NCBI RefSeq assembly: GCF_013344475.1
Contig: NZ_JABUOU010000008.1
Coordinates: forward strand, 1-64,000
Source of the DNA: Martelella limonii
Lineage (GTDB): Bacteria > Pseudomonadota > Alphaproteobacteria > Rhizobiales > Rhizobiaceae
DNA: 64,000 bases
Direction of reading: 5' to 3'
Below are positions 44,404-54,245 of this stretch, piece after piece. How positions within the stretch are numbered: position 1 is the first letter of the stretch; each line of letters starts with the position of its first letter. The position numbers and the translations under genes are program-made. The notes below the pieces were generated by a model that saw only the letters and a program-made list of their open reading frames with translations, was not told the origin of the DNA and made no database searches.

Positions 44404-45201
44404 TCAAAGCGAAAAATGCGCCGTTACCGGCACGTGGTCGGATGGCTTTTCCCAACCGCGGGCTTCGGTGAGGATATCGAAGCGCTCGAACGCCGGCACG
44501 AGATCGGGCGAGGTCCAGATATGGTCCAGACGGCGGCCGCGATTGGCGGCCTGCCAGTCCTTGGCGCGGTAGCTCCACCACGTATAGAGCTTTTCGTCTG
44601 CGGGCGTGACGTGGCGCATCAGGTCCACCCAGCCGCCCTTCTCGATCAGATCCATCATGCCTTCGGTCTCGACGGGCGTGTGGCTGACGACTTTCAGGAG
44701 TTGCTTGTGCGACCAGACGTCGTTTTCCATGGGCGCAATGTTGAGGTCGCCCACCAGGATCGAGCCGATGCCGTCGCCCTGATCGGCCTTCAACACCTTC
44801 ATCTCTTCCAGGAAGTCGAGCTTGTGGCGGAATTTCGGATTGATCTCGGGATCGGGCTCGTCACCGCCGGCCGGCACATAGAAATTGTGCAAGCGGATCT
44901 TGCGGCCGCCGGCGTCGATCACCGCCGAAATATGGCGTGTGTCGCCCATGGCGCAGTAGTCGGTCGAGAACCCTTCGCCGAGCGGGATGCGCGAGATGAT
45001 CGCCACCCCGTGATAGCCCTTCTGGCCATGCACCGCGATATGCTCGTAACCAAGCGCCCGCAGCGGCTTGTAGGGAAACTGGTCGTTCAGGCACTTGATC
45101 TCCTGAAGACAGAGAATATCCGGGGCGTACGCCTTCAGAAAGTGCTCCACGATCGGAAGCCTGAGGCGCACCGAATTGATGTTCCATGTCGTCAGTTTCA
45201 C
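44404..45201 (-). CDS. xthA: Exodeoxyribonuclease III
   Basis: XthA is an AP endonuclease and 3'-5' exonuclease in base-excision repair. The 265-residue product has the start MKLTTWNINSVRLRLPIVEH (N7), ILCLQEIKCLND with the metal ligand E34, VGDLNIAP, and the end SDHVPVTAHFSL with catalytic D255-H256. The start is GTG with AAGGAAGG 8 bases upstream; the frame is open 12 codons beyond. It is convergent with the ceramidase-like gene and follows lolA in the order ftsK-lolA-xthA. Confidence 0.95.
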   Translation of the reverse strand: MKLTTWNINSVRLRLPIVEHFLKAYAPDILCLQEIKCLNDQFPYKPLRALGYEHIAVHGQKGYHGVAIISRIPLGEGFSTDYCAMGDTRHISAVIDAGGRKIRLHNFYVPAGGDEPDPEINPKFRHKLDFLEEMKVLKADQGDGIGSILVGDLNIAPMENDVWSHKQLLKVVSHTPVETEGMMDLIEKGGWVDLMRHVTPADEKLYTWWSYRAKDWQAANRGRRLDHIWTSPDLVPAFERFDILTEARGWEKPSDHVPVTAHFSL

Positions 45202-45270
45202 GGGATAGGCCTTCCTTGCTGATCGGGGGATCAGCAATAGGCGATTCGCCCTGGCCCCGGAAGAGCGGCG

Positions 45271-46002
45271 TCAGTTGTCGCTGCCCGGGCTCGCCATGAT
45301 CTGGTCATAGGGGATGCGGAACACCGAGCGGGCGAACTGCACGCCGGTCTTGACGTTCGACAGGATCACCGTCGTGTCCTTGCCCTGCGCATCGGTGATC
45401 GTCCACTGGCGCAATTCGAAGGTCTTGCTGTCGAACATCAGCGTGATCACCTGATCGCCGAAGACCGTCTTGTCGCCGAGCACGATCACCGTCAGGCCGT
45501 TCTGCTCGCGCACGTCGCGCACCATGCGGTGCTGAAGGTCGATCTTGTCGGCCAGCAGAAGCGACAGCGGCGTGCGCGACAGCGGATAAAAATCCCAGGT
45601 GTCGAGACTTCCGTTGCCGACCGCGACATTGCGTCCGTCGGCGATCACCTTCAGCGTCGATGGCGCGTCATAGTCGAAGCGCAGCTTGCCCGGACGTTCG
45701 AGATAGAACTTGCCGCCGGACTGTTCTCCGCGCGGACCAAACTGCATGAACTCGCCGGTCATCGATTTGACCGAGGAGAAATGGTCGGCAACGCGCTGCG
45801 CCGCACTGGCAGCAGACGCCGTCGCCACCTGCTGAACCGGCAGCGAGCCGTCACGTTTTGTCGGCAAGGGAACATTGCCGGCGCTCGGCAGCAATTCCGC
45901 CATTGCGGGAACGGCCAGCAGCAGCGCCGATGTTGCGACGAGACCACCGAGAAAACGGCGGCGACCCTGGATCTTGGATGAAGTGTTTTTTGTTTTGCTC
46001 AT
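45271..46002 (-). CDS. LolA-like outer-membrane lipoprotein carrier
   Basis: LolA carries lipoproteins through the periplasm from LolCDE to the outer membrane. The 243-residue product has an N-terminal signal (KIQGRRRFLGGLVATSALLL, AVPAMA) followed by a LolA fold with VADHFSSVKSMTGEFMQFGP and GGKFYLERPGKLRFDYDAPS. The signal contains RRRFLGG, close to the twin-arginine consensus, whereas LolA usually uses Sec. The start ATG follows a long open frame without ribosome-binding evidence. It is 97 bases after ftsK. Confidence 0.88.
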   Translation of the reverse strand: MSKTKNTSSKIQGRRRFLGGLVATSALLLAVPAMAELLPSAGNVPLPTKRDGSLPVQQVATASAASAAQRVADHFSSVKSMTGEFMQFGPRGEQSGGKFYLERPGKLRFDYDAPSTLKVIADGRNVAVGNGSLDTWDFYPLSRTPLSLLLADKIDLQHRMVRDVREQNGLTVIVLGDKTVFGDQVITLMFDSKTFELRQWTITDAQGKDTTVILSNVKTGVQFARSVFRIPYDQIMASPGSDN

Positions 46003-46099
46003 GATGCGATCCTGAAAACTGATTGCGGCCCGGTTGAGCCGGCAACGCGGCGTTTTCGCGGCCAACCGACAGGCTTTGTTTGAGGACAAAGATGGGGCG

Positions 46100-48769
46100 T
46101 CAGCGCGGCCCTTCAATGATGTCCTGTTCGGTCGGCACGAGTATTTCGCGTTTTCCGGCATGGTTCGCCGGTCCGATGATGCCTTCCTGCTCCATCCGCT
46201 CGATCAGGCTCGCCGCGCGGTTGTAGCCGATGCCGAGGCGGCGCTGGACGTAAGAGGTCGAGGCCTTGCCATCGCGCAGAACGACTGCAACCGCCTGGTC
46301 ATAAGGGTCGTCGGACTTGGCAAGGTTGCCCGAGCCGCCGCCCTCGCCGTCATAGCCACCATCGCCATCTTCATCGTCATCGGCGGTGATCGCATCGAGG
46401 TAGTCCGGCGTGCCCTGGGTCTTGAGGTAGGCGACGATTTCTTCGACTTCCGGATCGGAGACGAACGGCCCGTGGACGCGCTGGATGCGCCCGCCCCCGG
46501 CCATGTGCAGCATATCGCCCTGGCCGAGAAGCTGCTCGGCCCCCTGCTCTCCCAAAATGGTGCGGCTGTCGATCTTCGATGTCACCTGGAAGGAAATGCG
46601 CGTCGGGAAGTTTGCCTTGATCGTGCCGGTGATGACGTCAACCGAGGGGCGCTGGGTCGCCATGATGACGTGGATACCCGCCGCGCGCGCCATCTGCGCC
46701 AGCCGCTGGACAGCGCCTTCGATATCCTTGCCGGCGACCATCATCAGGTCGGCCATCTCGTCGATGATCACGACGATATAGGGCATCGGCGCGAGATCGA
46801 ATTCCTCGGTCTCGTAAACCGCCTCGCCGGTCTCGCGGTCGAAGCCGGTCTGCACGGTGCGCGACAGGGTTTCGCCCTTCTCGCCGGCCTGCGCCACGCG
46901 GCTGTTGAAGCCGTCGATGTTGCGCACGCCGAGCTTTGCCATGTTCTTGTAGCGTTCTTCCATCTCCCGCACGGTCCATTTCAGCGCGACGACAGCCTTC
47001 TTCGGATCGGTCACGACCGGCGAAAGCAGGTGCGGAATGCCGTCATAGACGGAGAGTTCGAGCATTTTCGGGTCGATCATGATCAGGCGGCACTGTTCCG
47101 GCGACAGGCGGTAGAGCAACGACAGGATCATGGTGTTGACGGCAACGGACTTGCCCGAACCGGTGGTGCCGGCAATCAGCAGATGCGGCATCTTGGCAAG
47201 GTCGGCCGTCACCGGTTCGCCGCCGATGGTCTTGCCGAGCGCCATGGCAAGCTTCGCCTTGGAATTCTGGAAATCCTGGCTGGCGACGAGTTCGCGCAGG
47301 AACACGGTCTCCCGGTTCGGGTTCGGCAGCTCGATGCCGATCGCATTGCGGCCGGGAATGACAGCCACGCGAGCGGAGATCGCCGCCATCGAGCGGGCGA
47401 TATCGTCGGCAAGGCCGATCACGCGCGAGGACTTGATGCCCGGAGCGGGCTCCAGTTCGTATAGCGTGACCACCGGGCCGGGACGGACATGGATGATCTC
47501 GCCCTTGACGCCGAAATCTTCGAGCACCTTTTCAAGCGTACGGGCATTTTCCTCCAGCACGTCGCTCGAAAGCGCCCGGTCGCGGCCAAGGCCCTTGGGC
47601 TCGGCAAGCAGCGCCACCGACGGCAGTTCGAAGCCGCGCTGCGCGTGCGGTGCGCCACCCCGGCGCATATTGCCGGCATTGGCGGGACGCGGCGGTTCGG
47701 CGGGTGTTGCGACCACGCGGCCGCGCTGCGCGCCGCGACGTCCCGCAGCGACAGTCTCTCTCTGTTCGAAGTCGGCGCTCAGCACGCCCTCCGGCAGGCT
47801 GTCCTCGTCGTCGTAATCATCGCCTGCGCCATAGTCGAACGGCGGCGGATCGGCAGGCCTGTAACCCTGTTCGCGCGGACGGTCCGGATCGACGAGGCTG
47901 GGCTCGCCGCTGCGGCGGAAGGACGGATAGGCAGGTGCCTCGTCATCGAGACGATCGAAGCTGTCCTCGTTGAAATCGTAGGGTTCGTCGAATTCCAGCG
48001 AATCGTCCCTGCGGCGGCGGCCGAAGATCTTGTTGAACCGGGCCCGTGACAGATACCAGACATGCGCCAGATGGCCGACCACCGGAGCGAAGGAGAAGAA
48101 GCCTTCACGCTCCTCGGAAAGGTCGGCGACGGAAGGCGCGCCCGGCTCGCTGGCCCTGCGCTTCGAGGAAGGCTTTTCAGGAACGAACCGAGGCTGGCGG
48201 AAGATCAGTCCAGCGGCATAAAGCTGGAGGAAGAGCGCGGGCAGGCCGAAGATGCCGCCGACGATCATGGCGGCCAGACCCGACGGATATTCACCGATGA
48301 AGAGCGCTGGAAAGCGCAGGATGATATCGCCGGACACCCCGCCGAGACCGTTCGGCAGCGGCCAGGTCGGCGGCGGCGGCACGCAGCCGAGAACGGCTGC
48401 CGTCAGGATCGCCGCACCGGCCCAGGCGATGATACGGGAGGGTTTGCGGTAGATGCGTCGCCCGGCCATCATCGAAAGCGACCAGGCAAGCATCGGGAGC
48501 AGCGCGAAAACGCTCGCAAGACCAAAGGCCTGCATCACGATGTCGGCAAAATCGGCGCCGGTATAACCGAGAATATTGGTGGGAAGCCTTCCGGTCGCGT
48601 GAAGCGCGCTCGGATCATCGACATTCCAAGTCGCCATGGCCGCGATTGCAAGGCAAAGCGCCACGAACAGGGCGAAGCCGAAGAGGGCCGCAACATAGCG
48701 CCGCACAAATGAGATGAGCGAAAACTCGCCGCCGCTTCTGTGTTCAAAACGCTCTGCCCGTGCAGCCAT
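46100..48769 (-). CDS. ftsK: DNA translocase FtsK
   Basis: FtsK pumps chromosome DNA through the division septum and triggers dimer resolution at dif by XerCD. The 889-residue product has four or five membrane helices in the first 200 residues, an acidic Pro/Asp-rich linker (about 210-400), the ATPase motor with Walker [10 protein letters not shown] near residue 533, and the C-terminal gamma winged helix ([20 protein letters not shown]) that reads KOPS sites. The linker is shorter than in E. coli. It lies upstream of lolA and xthA, the common rhizobial order. Confidence 0.98.
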   Translation of the reverse strand: MAARAERFEHRSGGEFSLISFVRRYVAALFGFALFVALCLAIAAMATWNVDDPSALHATGRLPTNILGYTGADFADIVMQAFGLASVFALLPMLAWSLSMMAGRRIYRKPSRIIAWAGAAILTAAVLGCVPPPPTWPLPNGLGGVSGDIILRFPALFIGEYPSGLAAMIVGGIFGLPALFLQLYAAGLIFRQPRFVPEKPSSKRRASEPGAPSVADLSEEREGFFSFAPVVGHLAHVWYLSRARFNKIFGRRRRDDSLEFDEPYDFNEDSFDRLDDEAPAYPSFRRSGEPSLVDPDRPREQGYRPADPPPFDYGAGDDYDDEDSLPEGVLSADFEQRETVAAGRRGAQRGRVVATPAEPPRPANAGNMRRGGAPHAQRGFELPSVALLAEPKGLGRDRALSSDVLEENARTLEKVLEDFGVKGEIIHVRPGPVVTLYELEPAPGIKSSRVIGLADDIARSMAAISARVAVIPGRNAIGIELPNPNRETVFLRELVASQDFQNSKAKLAMALGKTIGGEPVTADLAKMPHLLIAGTTGSGKSVAVNTMILSLLYRLSPEQCRLIMIDPKMLELSVYDGIPHLLSPVVTDPKKAVVALKWTVREMEERYKNMAKLGVRNIDGFNSRVAQAGEKGETLSRTVQTGFDRETGEAVYETEEFDLAPMPYIVVIIDEMADLMMVAGKDIEGAVQRLAQMARAAGIHVIMATQRPSVDVITGTIKANFPTRISFQVTSKIDSRTILGEQGAEQLLGQGDMLHMAGGGRIQRVHGPFVSDPEVEEIVAYLKTQGTPDYLDAITADDDEDGDGGYDGEGGGSGNLAKSDDPYDQAVAVVLRDGKASTSYVQRRLGIGYNRAASLIERMEQEGIIGPANHAGKREILVPTEQDIIEGPR

Positions 48770-49085
48770 TTGCCCGATACCTTCAAATCTTCAAACCAAC
48801 ACATCCGCCAGGAACCGCAAACGGTTCAGGCAGATTCGCCGGTCAGGCTAACAGCGATGGGTTAAAGCCTCTTTAACCATCGAAAGCTTGCCGGACCTCG
48901 TGGTGGGCGAGACGGAAGTCCGAGCTTTCGTGTCTTGCCGGACGCATCCTCAACTGCGCAATTGCCTTTCGAAGACCGGCGGAAACGGCATGCTGAAAAC
49001 AAAAGGCCAACCCGGCTGGGTGCCGGATTGGCCTGAATACCATGAGCGGCCGCCAATGCAGGCAGCCACCGCCTTTTTCGCAACA
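48770..49085. other. ftsK upstream region and 3' flank of tctA
   Basis: No gene. It contains the probable ftsK promoter on the minus strand (not called to a site) and, near the right end, the terminator of the tct operon (listed separately). The TTAAAG-TTAACC stretch around 48860-48880 is the most A/T-rich part and a likely promoter place. Confidence 0.5.
49004..49034 (-). terminator. Intrinsic terminator of the tct operon
   Basis: AGGCCAA/TTGGCCT with the inner CCGG/CCGG pair (one mismatch between) and a 7-base loop, followed on the minus strand by TTTTGTTTTC. It lies 51 bases after the tctA stop. Confidence 0.75.
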
Positions 49086-50636
49086 TCAATCGCCTTCAGA
49101 CACTTCCTCGCTGCGCAGCTTGGCGGGATCGATGCGGCGGTTCATGCGGCTCAGAACGATGGGCAGCGCAAAGCCCGCAATTGCCACCAGCCAGAGCCCG
49201 ATCGACAGCGGCGATGCGAAGAGCGTGCTCCATTCGCCGTCGGAGATCGTCATGGCGCGACGCAGGTTGACCTCCATCTGGTTGCCCAGAAGCACGCCCA
49301 TGATCACCGGAACCAGCGGCACATCAAGCTTGCGCAGCGCCCAGCCGCCGAGACCGAACAGGATCATCACCGTCAGGTCGAAGACCGAACCGGAAATGCC
49401 GTAGATCCCGACGAAGGAAATCATCGCCACCGCCGGCATCAGGTAGCGCGACGGCACCAGCAGAAGCCGCACGAACAGGCCTACCATCGGGATGTTGAGG
49501 AGCAGCAGCATGACGTTGCCGATCATCAGGGCCGCAATCAGGCCCCACACCACGTCGGGGTTCTGGGTAAAGAGCAGCGGGCCGGGCGTAATGTTGAGCG
49601 CCAGCAACATCGCCAGCAGCACAGCGGTGGTGCCGGAGCCCGGCACGCCGAGTGCAAGCATCGGCACCAGCGCGCCGCCGGCAGCGGCATTGTTTCCGGC
49701 CTCGGGTGCTGCAACACCGCGCGGATCGCCCTTGCCGAACGTGTTCTTGCCGTTCTTCAGGCTGCGTTCGGCGCCATAGGCGAGGAACGAGCCGAGCGAG
49801 GCACCCGCCCCCGGCAGCACGCCCGCCAGAAAGCCGATCACCGTGCCGCGCGCCATGGATCCGCTGGTGAAGCGCAACATCTTCCACTGCGGCAGGATGC
49901 GGCCGATCTTGACCTTGTCATCCTTGCTCTCGGCCTTGTCGACGTCGCTGCCACGGTGCTCGAGGAAGGTGAACACCTCCGAAAGCGCGAAGAGACCAAC
50001 GATCGCCACCAGGAAATCGATGCCGTCATAAAGGTGGATTTCGCCGAAGGTCAGACGCGGAACACCGGTCTGCTGGTCGACGCCGATCATGGCGATTCCG
50101 AGACCAAGCGCTGCAGCGAACGCCGACTTCGCCTGGTTGCGGCTCGTCACCCCGCCAAGCGTTGCAAAGGCAAGCACATAGAGCGCGAAATATTCCGCGG
50201 GGCCGAACAGCAGCGCGACCTTGACCAGCTGCGGCGCCAGCACCGCAAGACCGCAGATGGCGAAGAACGAGCCGACGAATGACGCAATGCCCGAAAGCGC
50301 CAGCGCCTCTCCGGCGCGGCCCTGCTGGGCCATCGGATAGCCGTCCAGCGTCGTCATCATCGCCGGCTCGTCGCCGGGAATGTTGAGCAGGATCGAGGAA
50401 ATGCGCCCGCCATACATCGCCCCGAAATAGATCGAGGTCAAAAGGATGAGCGCCGGCGTTGCAGGAAGGCCGAGCGTGAAGGCAAGCGGGATCAGGATCG
50501 CTACCCCATTCGACGGCCCAAGACCCGGCAAGGCGCCGATGATGGTGCCGAGAAAGCAGCCCAGCAGGGCAAGCGCCATGTTCTGGAAGGTGAGCGCAAC
50601 GGCGAAGCCGTCGGCAAGTGCGGAAATCGTCTGCAT
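49086..50636 (-). CDS. tctA: Tripartite tricarboxylate transporter, large membrane subunit TctA
   Basis: TctA is the large permease of a tripartite tricarboxylate transporter (TTT), a binding-protein-dependent secondary carrier. The 516-residue product has about 12 membrane helices and the family motifs GALPGLGPSNGVAILIPLAF and TGVLPGAG-type FLAGVLPGAGASLGSFLAYG. AGGGGGAA precedes the ATG. It is the last gene of tctC-tctB-tctA, 9 bases after tctB. The substrate class is a di- or tricarboxylate by family; the neighbours suggest one that is then CoA-activated. Confidence 0.96.
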   Translation of the reverse strand: MQTISALADGFAVALTFQNMALALLGCFLGTIIGALPGLGPSNGVAILIPLAFTLGLPATPALILLTSIYFGAMYGGRISSILLNIPGDEPAMMTTLDGYPMAQQGRAGEALALSGIASFVGSFFAICGLAVLAPQLVKVALLFGPAEYFALYVLAFATLGGVTSRNQAKSAFAAALGLGIAMIGVDQQTGVPRLTFGEIHLYDGIDFLVAIVGLFALSEVFTFLEHRGSDVDKAESKDDKVKIGRILPQWKMLRFTSGSMARGTVIGFLAGVLPGAGASLGSFLAYGAERSLKNGKNTFGKGDPRGVAAPEAGNNAAAGGALVPMLALGVPGSGTTAVLLAMLLALNITPGPLLFTQNPDVVWGLIAALMIGNVMLLLLNIPMVGLFVRLLLVPSRYLMPAVAMISFVGIYGISGSVFDLTVMILFGLGGWALRKLDVPLVPVIMGVLLGNQMEVNLRRAMTISDGEWSTLFASPLSIGLWLVAIAGFALPIVLSRMNRRIDPAKLRSEEVSEGD

Positions 50637-50645
50637 GGCTTCCCC

Positions 50646-51077
50646 CTAGATACCAAGCGGCCCGGTCGCCAGATGCAGACCGAGCACGAGATGGAACACG
50701 ACGTAAATTCCGACGGAAATGCAGACGCCGGCAATCGCCGCCTTCAGCGCCGGTGCGCCCAGCCGCCAGGACAGGAAGCCCGCGGCAATCATCGTGGCGA
50801 TCACGAAGCCAAGCACAGGCAGGAAGTAGGCGTAGGCAAACAGCAGACAGGCCGAGACGGCGATCTCCGCGAGCGACTTTGCCTGTGGCCAGTCGGGCTC
50901 GGCGTCCGGCATCAGCACGATGACGAGGCTCGCCACGGCAAGGATGACGCCAACGATGATCGGAAACGTCTTCGGTCCGATCGGATCGCTCATGAAGCTT
51001 TCGGGCGTGAGCCAGGCCTGCCAGATATAGATGGCAGCAATGACGATGCCGAAGCCGCCGAAAATACGGTCACTCAT
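50646..51077 (-). CDS. tctB: Tripartite tricarboxylate transporter, small membrane subunit TctB
   Basis: TctB is the small four-helix permease subunit of TTT carriers. The 143-residue product shows helices near residues 7-22, 38-58, 75-110 and 118-140, with the family start GIVIAAIYIWQAW and GPKTFPIIVGVILAVASLVI. A GGGGAGG site lies before the ATG. It is 107 bases after tctC, a gap with a strong hairpin, and 9 before tctA. Confidence 0.92.
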   Translation of the reverse strand: MSDRIFGGFGIVIAAIYIWQAWLTPESFMSDPIGPKTFPIIVGVILAVASLVIVLMPDAEPDWPQAKSLAEIAVSACLLFAYAYFLPVLGFVIATMIAAGFLSWRLGAPALKAAIAGVCISVGIYVVFHLVLGLHLATGPLGI

Positions 51078-51142
51078 GGAATGCCTCCCCAGGGCACATA
51101 TGCATCAAGACGCGTGTGATCGCGCTTTGAAACCGGATGAAA

Positions 51143-51172
51143 AGGCCGGCAGGTTCCCCCACCGGCCGGCCT
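51143..51172 (-). other. Strong hairpin between tctC and tctB
   Basis: AGGCCGGC (51143-51150) pairs with GCCGGCCT (51165-51172) and the stem continues with GGT/ACC inside. It lies 12 bases after the tctC stop, without a U-run. Stems at this place are known to protect the upstream message, so that binding protein is made in excess over the permeases. Confidence 0.6.
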
Positions 51173-51184
51173 CTGTCGGCGATA

Positions 51185-52165
51185 TTACTTCAAAATGCCG
51201 ATCTCGCGCGACAATTCCTGGATCTCCGCGATGGATTCCATCACGAAGGCCTGGAATTCCGGGCCGCTCTTGTCCAGAGGTGCCAGACCGCTCTGGGTCA
51301 TGATCTGCTTCCATTCGTCGGAGACATAGACCTGCTGAACGGCGTCCACCCAGTAGTCATAGGCCTCGTCGCTGATCTTGCCGGGGGCGTAGAAACCGCG
51401 CCAGTTGGCGCCGACTACATCAACACCCTGTTCCTTGGCGGTCGGGAAGTTCGCGAAGTCGCCGGGCATGCGCTCGGGCGCGAGCACCGCGATCACCTTG
51501 ATATCGCCGGAATCGACGAAGCCCTTGGCTTCGGAAGCATCGCCGGTAAACGCCTGCACCGAGCCAGCCAGAAGCTGCGTCACGGCCTCGCCGCCGCCCT
51601 CGAAGGCGACGTATTTGATCTGCCGGACATCGGCAACGCCCGCCTTCTTCGCGGCCATCAGCACCTTCAGATGGTCCCAGCCGCCGACAGCGGAGCCGCC
51701 TGCGATCGCGACGCTCTTCGGATCGGCCTTGATCTTGTCGAGAAGCTCGGGAAGCGTGTTGATCGGCGAGTCCTTGGCAACGGCGATGATGCCGTAATCG
51801 GCGCCGATCGAGCCGACCCAGCGGACCTGATCGGCGTTGTTGCCCGGGAATGCGCCCTGCGCCAGACGGGTGGCGGTGGCGGACGAGGCTGCGACCAGCA
51901 GATCTTCGTCACTGTCGCGCTTGGTGACGACTTCGGCAAAGGCCACGCCGCCCGAGCCGCCCACGAGATTGATGACCTGCATCGTGCCGGGCACCAGCTT
52001 CAGGTCCTGCATCACCTTGCCGACCTGGCGGCAGGTGAAGTCCCAGCCGCCGCCGGGGGCTGCGGGTGCGATGCATTCCGTCGCACTCGGCTCGAAGGCT
52101 GCGGCCGGGCTTGCGACGGCAAGGCCGAGCGACAATGCTGCCAAGAGGTTACGTAGTCTGGTCAT
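51185..52165 (-). CDS. tctC: Tripartite tricarboxylate transporter, periplasmic binding protein TctC
   Basis: TctC (Bug family) binds the substrate in the periplasm and hands it to TctAB. The 326-residue product has a signal peptide (MTRLRNLLAALSLGLAVASP, AAAFEP) and family stretches CIAPAAPGGGWDFTCRQVGK, VGSIGADYGIIAVAKDSPIN and GVDVVGANWRGFYAPGKISD. GGGAGG lies 7 bases before the ATG; a longer open frame is rejected. It lies 23 bases after the lyase-like gene in the same operon. Confidence 0.94.
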   Translation of the reverse strand: MTRLRNLLAALSLGLAVASPAAAFEPSATECIAPAAPGGGWDFTCRQVGKVMQDLKLVPGTMQVINLVGGSGGVAFAEVVTKRDSDEDLLVAASSATATRLAQGAFPGNNADQVRWVGSIGADYGIIAVAKDSPINTLPELLDKIKADPKSVAIAGGSAVGGWDHLKVLMAAKKAGVADVRQIKYVAFEGGGEAVTQLLAGSVQAFTGDASEAKGFVDSGDIKVIAVLAPERMPGDFANFPTAKEQGVDVVGANWRGFYAPGKISDEAYDYWVDAVQQVYVSDEWKQIMTQSGLAPLDKSGPEFQAFVMESIAEIQELSREIGILK

Positions 52166-52188
52166 GATGGTCCTCCCTTTTGACCATT

Positions 52189-52992
52189 TCAGGAAATCGG
52201 ATTGGGGCCCTTGTAGGTCCACCGGTAGTGCGGCGGGGTCGGGCCCTTGTTGCGGCCTCCCTGCTGCATCTGTTCATAGGCGTGCGACATCGCGCCAACC
52301 GAGCGCGACAGGCAGAAAAGCCCGCGCGCAAGCGGCGCCGGAAAGCCGAGCTCGCCATAAATCACGGCCGTTGCGCCATCGATGTTCATGGGCACGGGCT
52401 TGCCGCGCAGTGCCTGAAGATGGTCGGAGAGCGCGCGGCCGATCGCGGCGAAGCGGCCGCTCACCACGCCGGCTGCCGCGGCCTCGTCGACAAGCGCCAG
52501 CAGCCGCGGGCTGCGGGGATCGACGGGTTTGTGGAACCGGTGCCCGAAGCCCGGAATATATTTGCCGCGCGCTTTCTGAAAGGCGTCGACCGCCTCGGCC
52601 ACAGCGCCCGCAAGCCGCTCTTCACGGCCATCGGCCAGCGCATCGATCTCCCGGTAAAGCTCCAGCGCCTGTTCGCCCGCGCCGCCATGGACGTCGTCCA
52701 GCATGTTGACGGCATTGGCCATCGCGCCATTGAGCGAAAGCCCGCAGGTCACCGCCATGCGGGCCGCAGCAATCGAGGGCGCCTGCGGACCGTGATCGAC
52801 GGCGGCAACGAGCGCTGCCTCGAGGAGATCAGCTTCCGCTCTGGAAGGCAGCGTGCCACGCGTCATCAGCCATACCATCTGGGCAAAGCTGACATTGCCG
52901 ATGAGCTCCTCGATCGGCTTGCCGCGCATGCGGATCTGGCCGGGCGCCATGTCGATGATTTCGGTGGTCCACCAATCGGCAACGTCGCTCAT
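52189..52992 (-). CDS. Citryl-CoA lyase / citrate-synthase-fold protein
   Basis: A 267-residue short citrate-synthase-fold protein of the citryl-CoA-lyase type. The catalytic triad of the citrate synthase family is kept: H67 in VDHGPQAPS, H151 in GFGHRFHK and D205 in MNIDGATA, matching H274, H320 and D375 of pig or E. coli-type enzymes by motif. The N-terminal third of full-size citrate synthase is missing, as usual for this group. It overlaps the CoA-transferase by ATGA. It probably cleaves a hydroxyacyl-CoA to acetyl-CoA and an oxoacid; which one is not known. Confidence 0.85.
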   Translation of the reverse strand: MSDVADWWTTEIIDMAPGQIRMRGKPIEELIGNVSFAQMVWLMTRGTLPSRAEADLLEAALVAAVDHGPQAPSIAAARMAVTCGLSLNGAMANAVNMLDDVHGGAGEQALELYREIDALADGREERLAGAVAEAVDAFQKARGKYIPGFGHRFHKPVDPRSPRLLALVDEAAAAGVVSGRFAAIGRALSDHLQALRGKPVPMNIDGATAVIYGELGFPAPLARGLFCLSRSVGAMSHAYEQMQQGGRNKGPTPPHYRWTYKGPNPIS

Positions 52993-54218
52993 ATGACCCC
53001 GCTTTCCTTCAATTCTGCGACCTGCCGGCCGGTGAGGCCGAGACCACGATAAATGTCTTCATTGTCCTGGCCGAGCTCAGGGGGCGGCGAATCAACGGCA
53101 GGCGCGCTGCCATCGACCTTGAACCCGGTTCTGACGACTGTAATGTCTCTTTCGACCCCCGGCACTAAGCCAAAAGTCGCAAGCAGGCCCCGTTCGGTGA
53201 TCTGCGGATGGGCGAGCACTTCGGGAACGGAAAGAACCGCGCCTGCAGGCACCCCGATCCGGTTCAGTTCACGCGCCCAGTCGCGCGCAGGCCGGGTGAC
53301 CAGCACGGTTTCGATTTCGGCCTTCAGCGTGAGACGGTTCGTCTTGCGCAATTCGCGGGTGGCATAGCGCGGATCGGCAATCAGTTCCGGCCTGCCGATA
53401 TGGCGCGCCAGCGCTTCCCACTGCTCATCCTTGTTGGCGGCAATATTGATGGGTGCATCTTCGGCCTGAAACGTGCCTGAAGGGGCCGATGTCAGGTTCT
53501 CATTGCCGTTCGCGGTCGGCGCCACGCCGCCGATCAGATAGTTCGAAACCGCCCAGCCCATGGTCGCGATCACCGATTCCAGCATCGAAACATCGATAAA
53601 GGCGCCACGCTCCGGCGCATTGAGCGCCGCTGCGATCGCAAACGCCGCCGTCATGCCGCCGATCGTATCGGCGATCGGATAGCCCACCCGCATCGGAGCA
53701 CTGTCAGCGCCGCCGGTAATCGACATCACGCCGGAACTGCCCTGGATGATCTGGTCATAGGCCGGACGATGGACCCAGGGCCCCTCCTGCCCGAAACCGG
53801 ATATCGCGCAATAGACGAGGTTCGGGTTGACGGCTTTCAGCACCTCGTAATCGACGCCGAGCCGCTTCATCACGCCGGGGCGATAGTTTTCGACCAGCAC
53901 GTCGGCGCTTGCCACCAGCTGTTTCAGAAGCGCCTTGCCGGTCTCGTCCTTGAGATTGAGCGTGACCGACTTCTTGCCGGCATTCTGGGCGAGGAAGGAG
54001 ATGCCCATGTTACGAGCATTGAGCTCCGGATCGGCGCCGAGCTGGCGCGCCAGATCCCCACCCTTCACATTCTCGACCTTGATCACCTCTGCGCCCATGT
54101 GGGCCAGCTGGTGACAGCAGAACGGGCCCGCCAGCACATTGGTGAGATCCAGAACCCTGATTCCGGAAAGGGGTGACGTCTTTTGTTGAGTGTTCGTCAA
54201 TTTAAGCTTGCCAATCAT
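52989..54218 (-). CDS. CoA-transferase class III (CaiB/BaiF family)
   Basis: Class III transferases move CoA between carboxylic acids through an aspartyl-CoA thioester. The 409-residue product has GIRVLDLTNVLAGPFCCHQL, the HMGAEVIKVENVKGGD motif and the catalytic aspartate D155 in RPAYDQIIQGSSG. Fold and length are complete. It is the first gene of the operon (CoA-transferase, lyase, tctC, tctB, tctA) and faces the IclR gene. The ATG has only a poor ribosome-binding site, and an operator-like dyad begins 7 bases upstream. It probably activates the acid that the TTT system imports. Confidence 0.93.
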   Translation of the reverse strand: MIGKLKLTNTQQKTSPLSGIRVLDLTNVLAGPFCCHQLAHMGAEVIKVENVKGGDLARQLGADPELNARNMGISFLAQNAGKKSVTLNLKDETGKALLKQLVASADVLVENYRPGVMKRLGVDYEVLKAVNPNLVYCAISGFGQEGPWVHRPAYDQIIQGSSGVMSITGGADSAPMRVGYPIADTIGGMTAAFAIAAALNAPERGAFIDVSMLESVIATMGWAVSNYLIGGVAPTANGNENLTSAPSGTFQAEDAPINIAANKDEQWEALARHIGRPELIADPRYATRELRKTNRLTLKAEIETVLVTRPARDWARELNRIGVPAGAVLSVPEVLAHPQITERGLLATFGLVPGVERDITVVRTGFKVDGSAPAVDSPPPELGQDNEDIYRGLGLTGRQVAELKESGVI

Positions 54219-54225
54219 ATCTTAT

Positions 54226-54244
54226 CGTTCTATTCAATAGAACG
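54226..54244. promoter_or_regulatory. Operator-like dyad 1 in the IclR/CoA-transferase gap
   Basis: A perfect 19-bp dyad: CGTTCTATT, one base, AATAGAACG. It lies in the 78-base divergent gap and 7 bases from the CoA-transferase start. IclR regulators bind palindromes of this size. Confidence 0.7.
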
Positions 54245-54245
54245 T

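Noticed and set aside
48862-49089. 75-codon minus-strand open frame between tctA and ftsK
   Set aside because: It includes the tct terminator hairpin, has no ribosome-binding site and overlaps the end of tctA.
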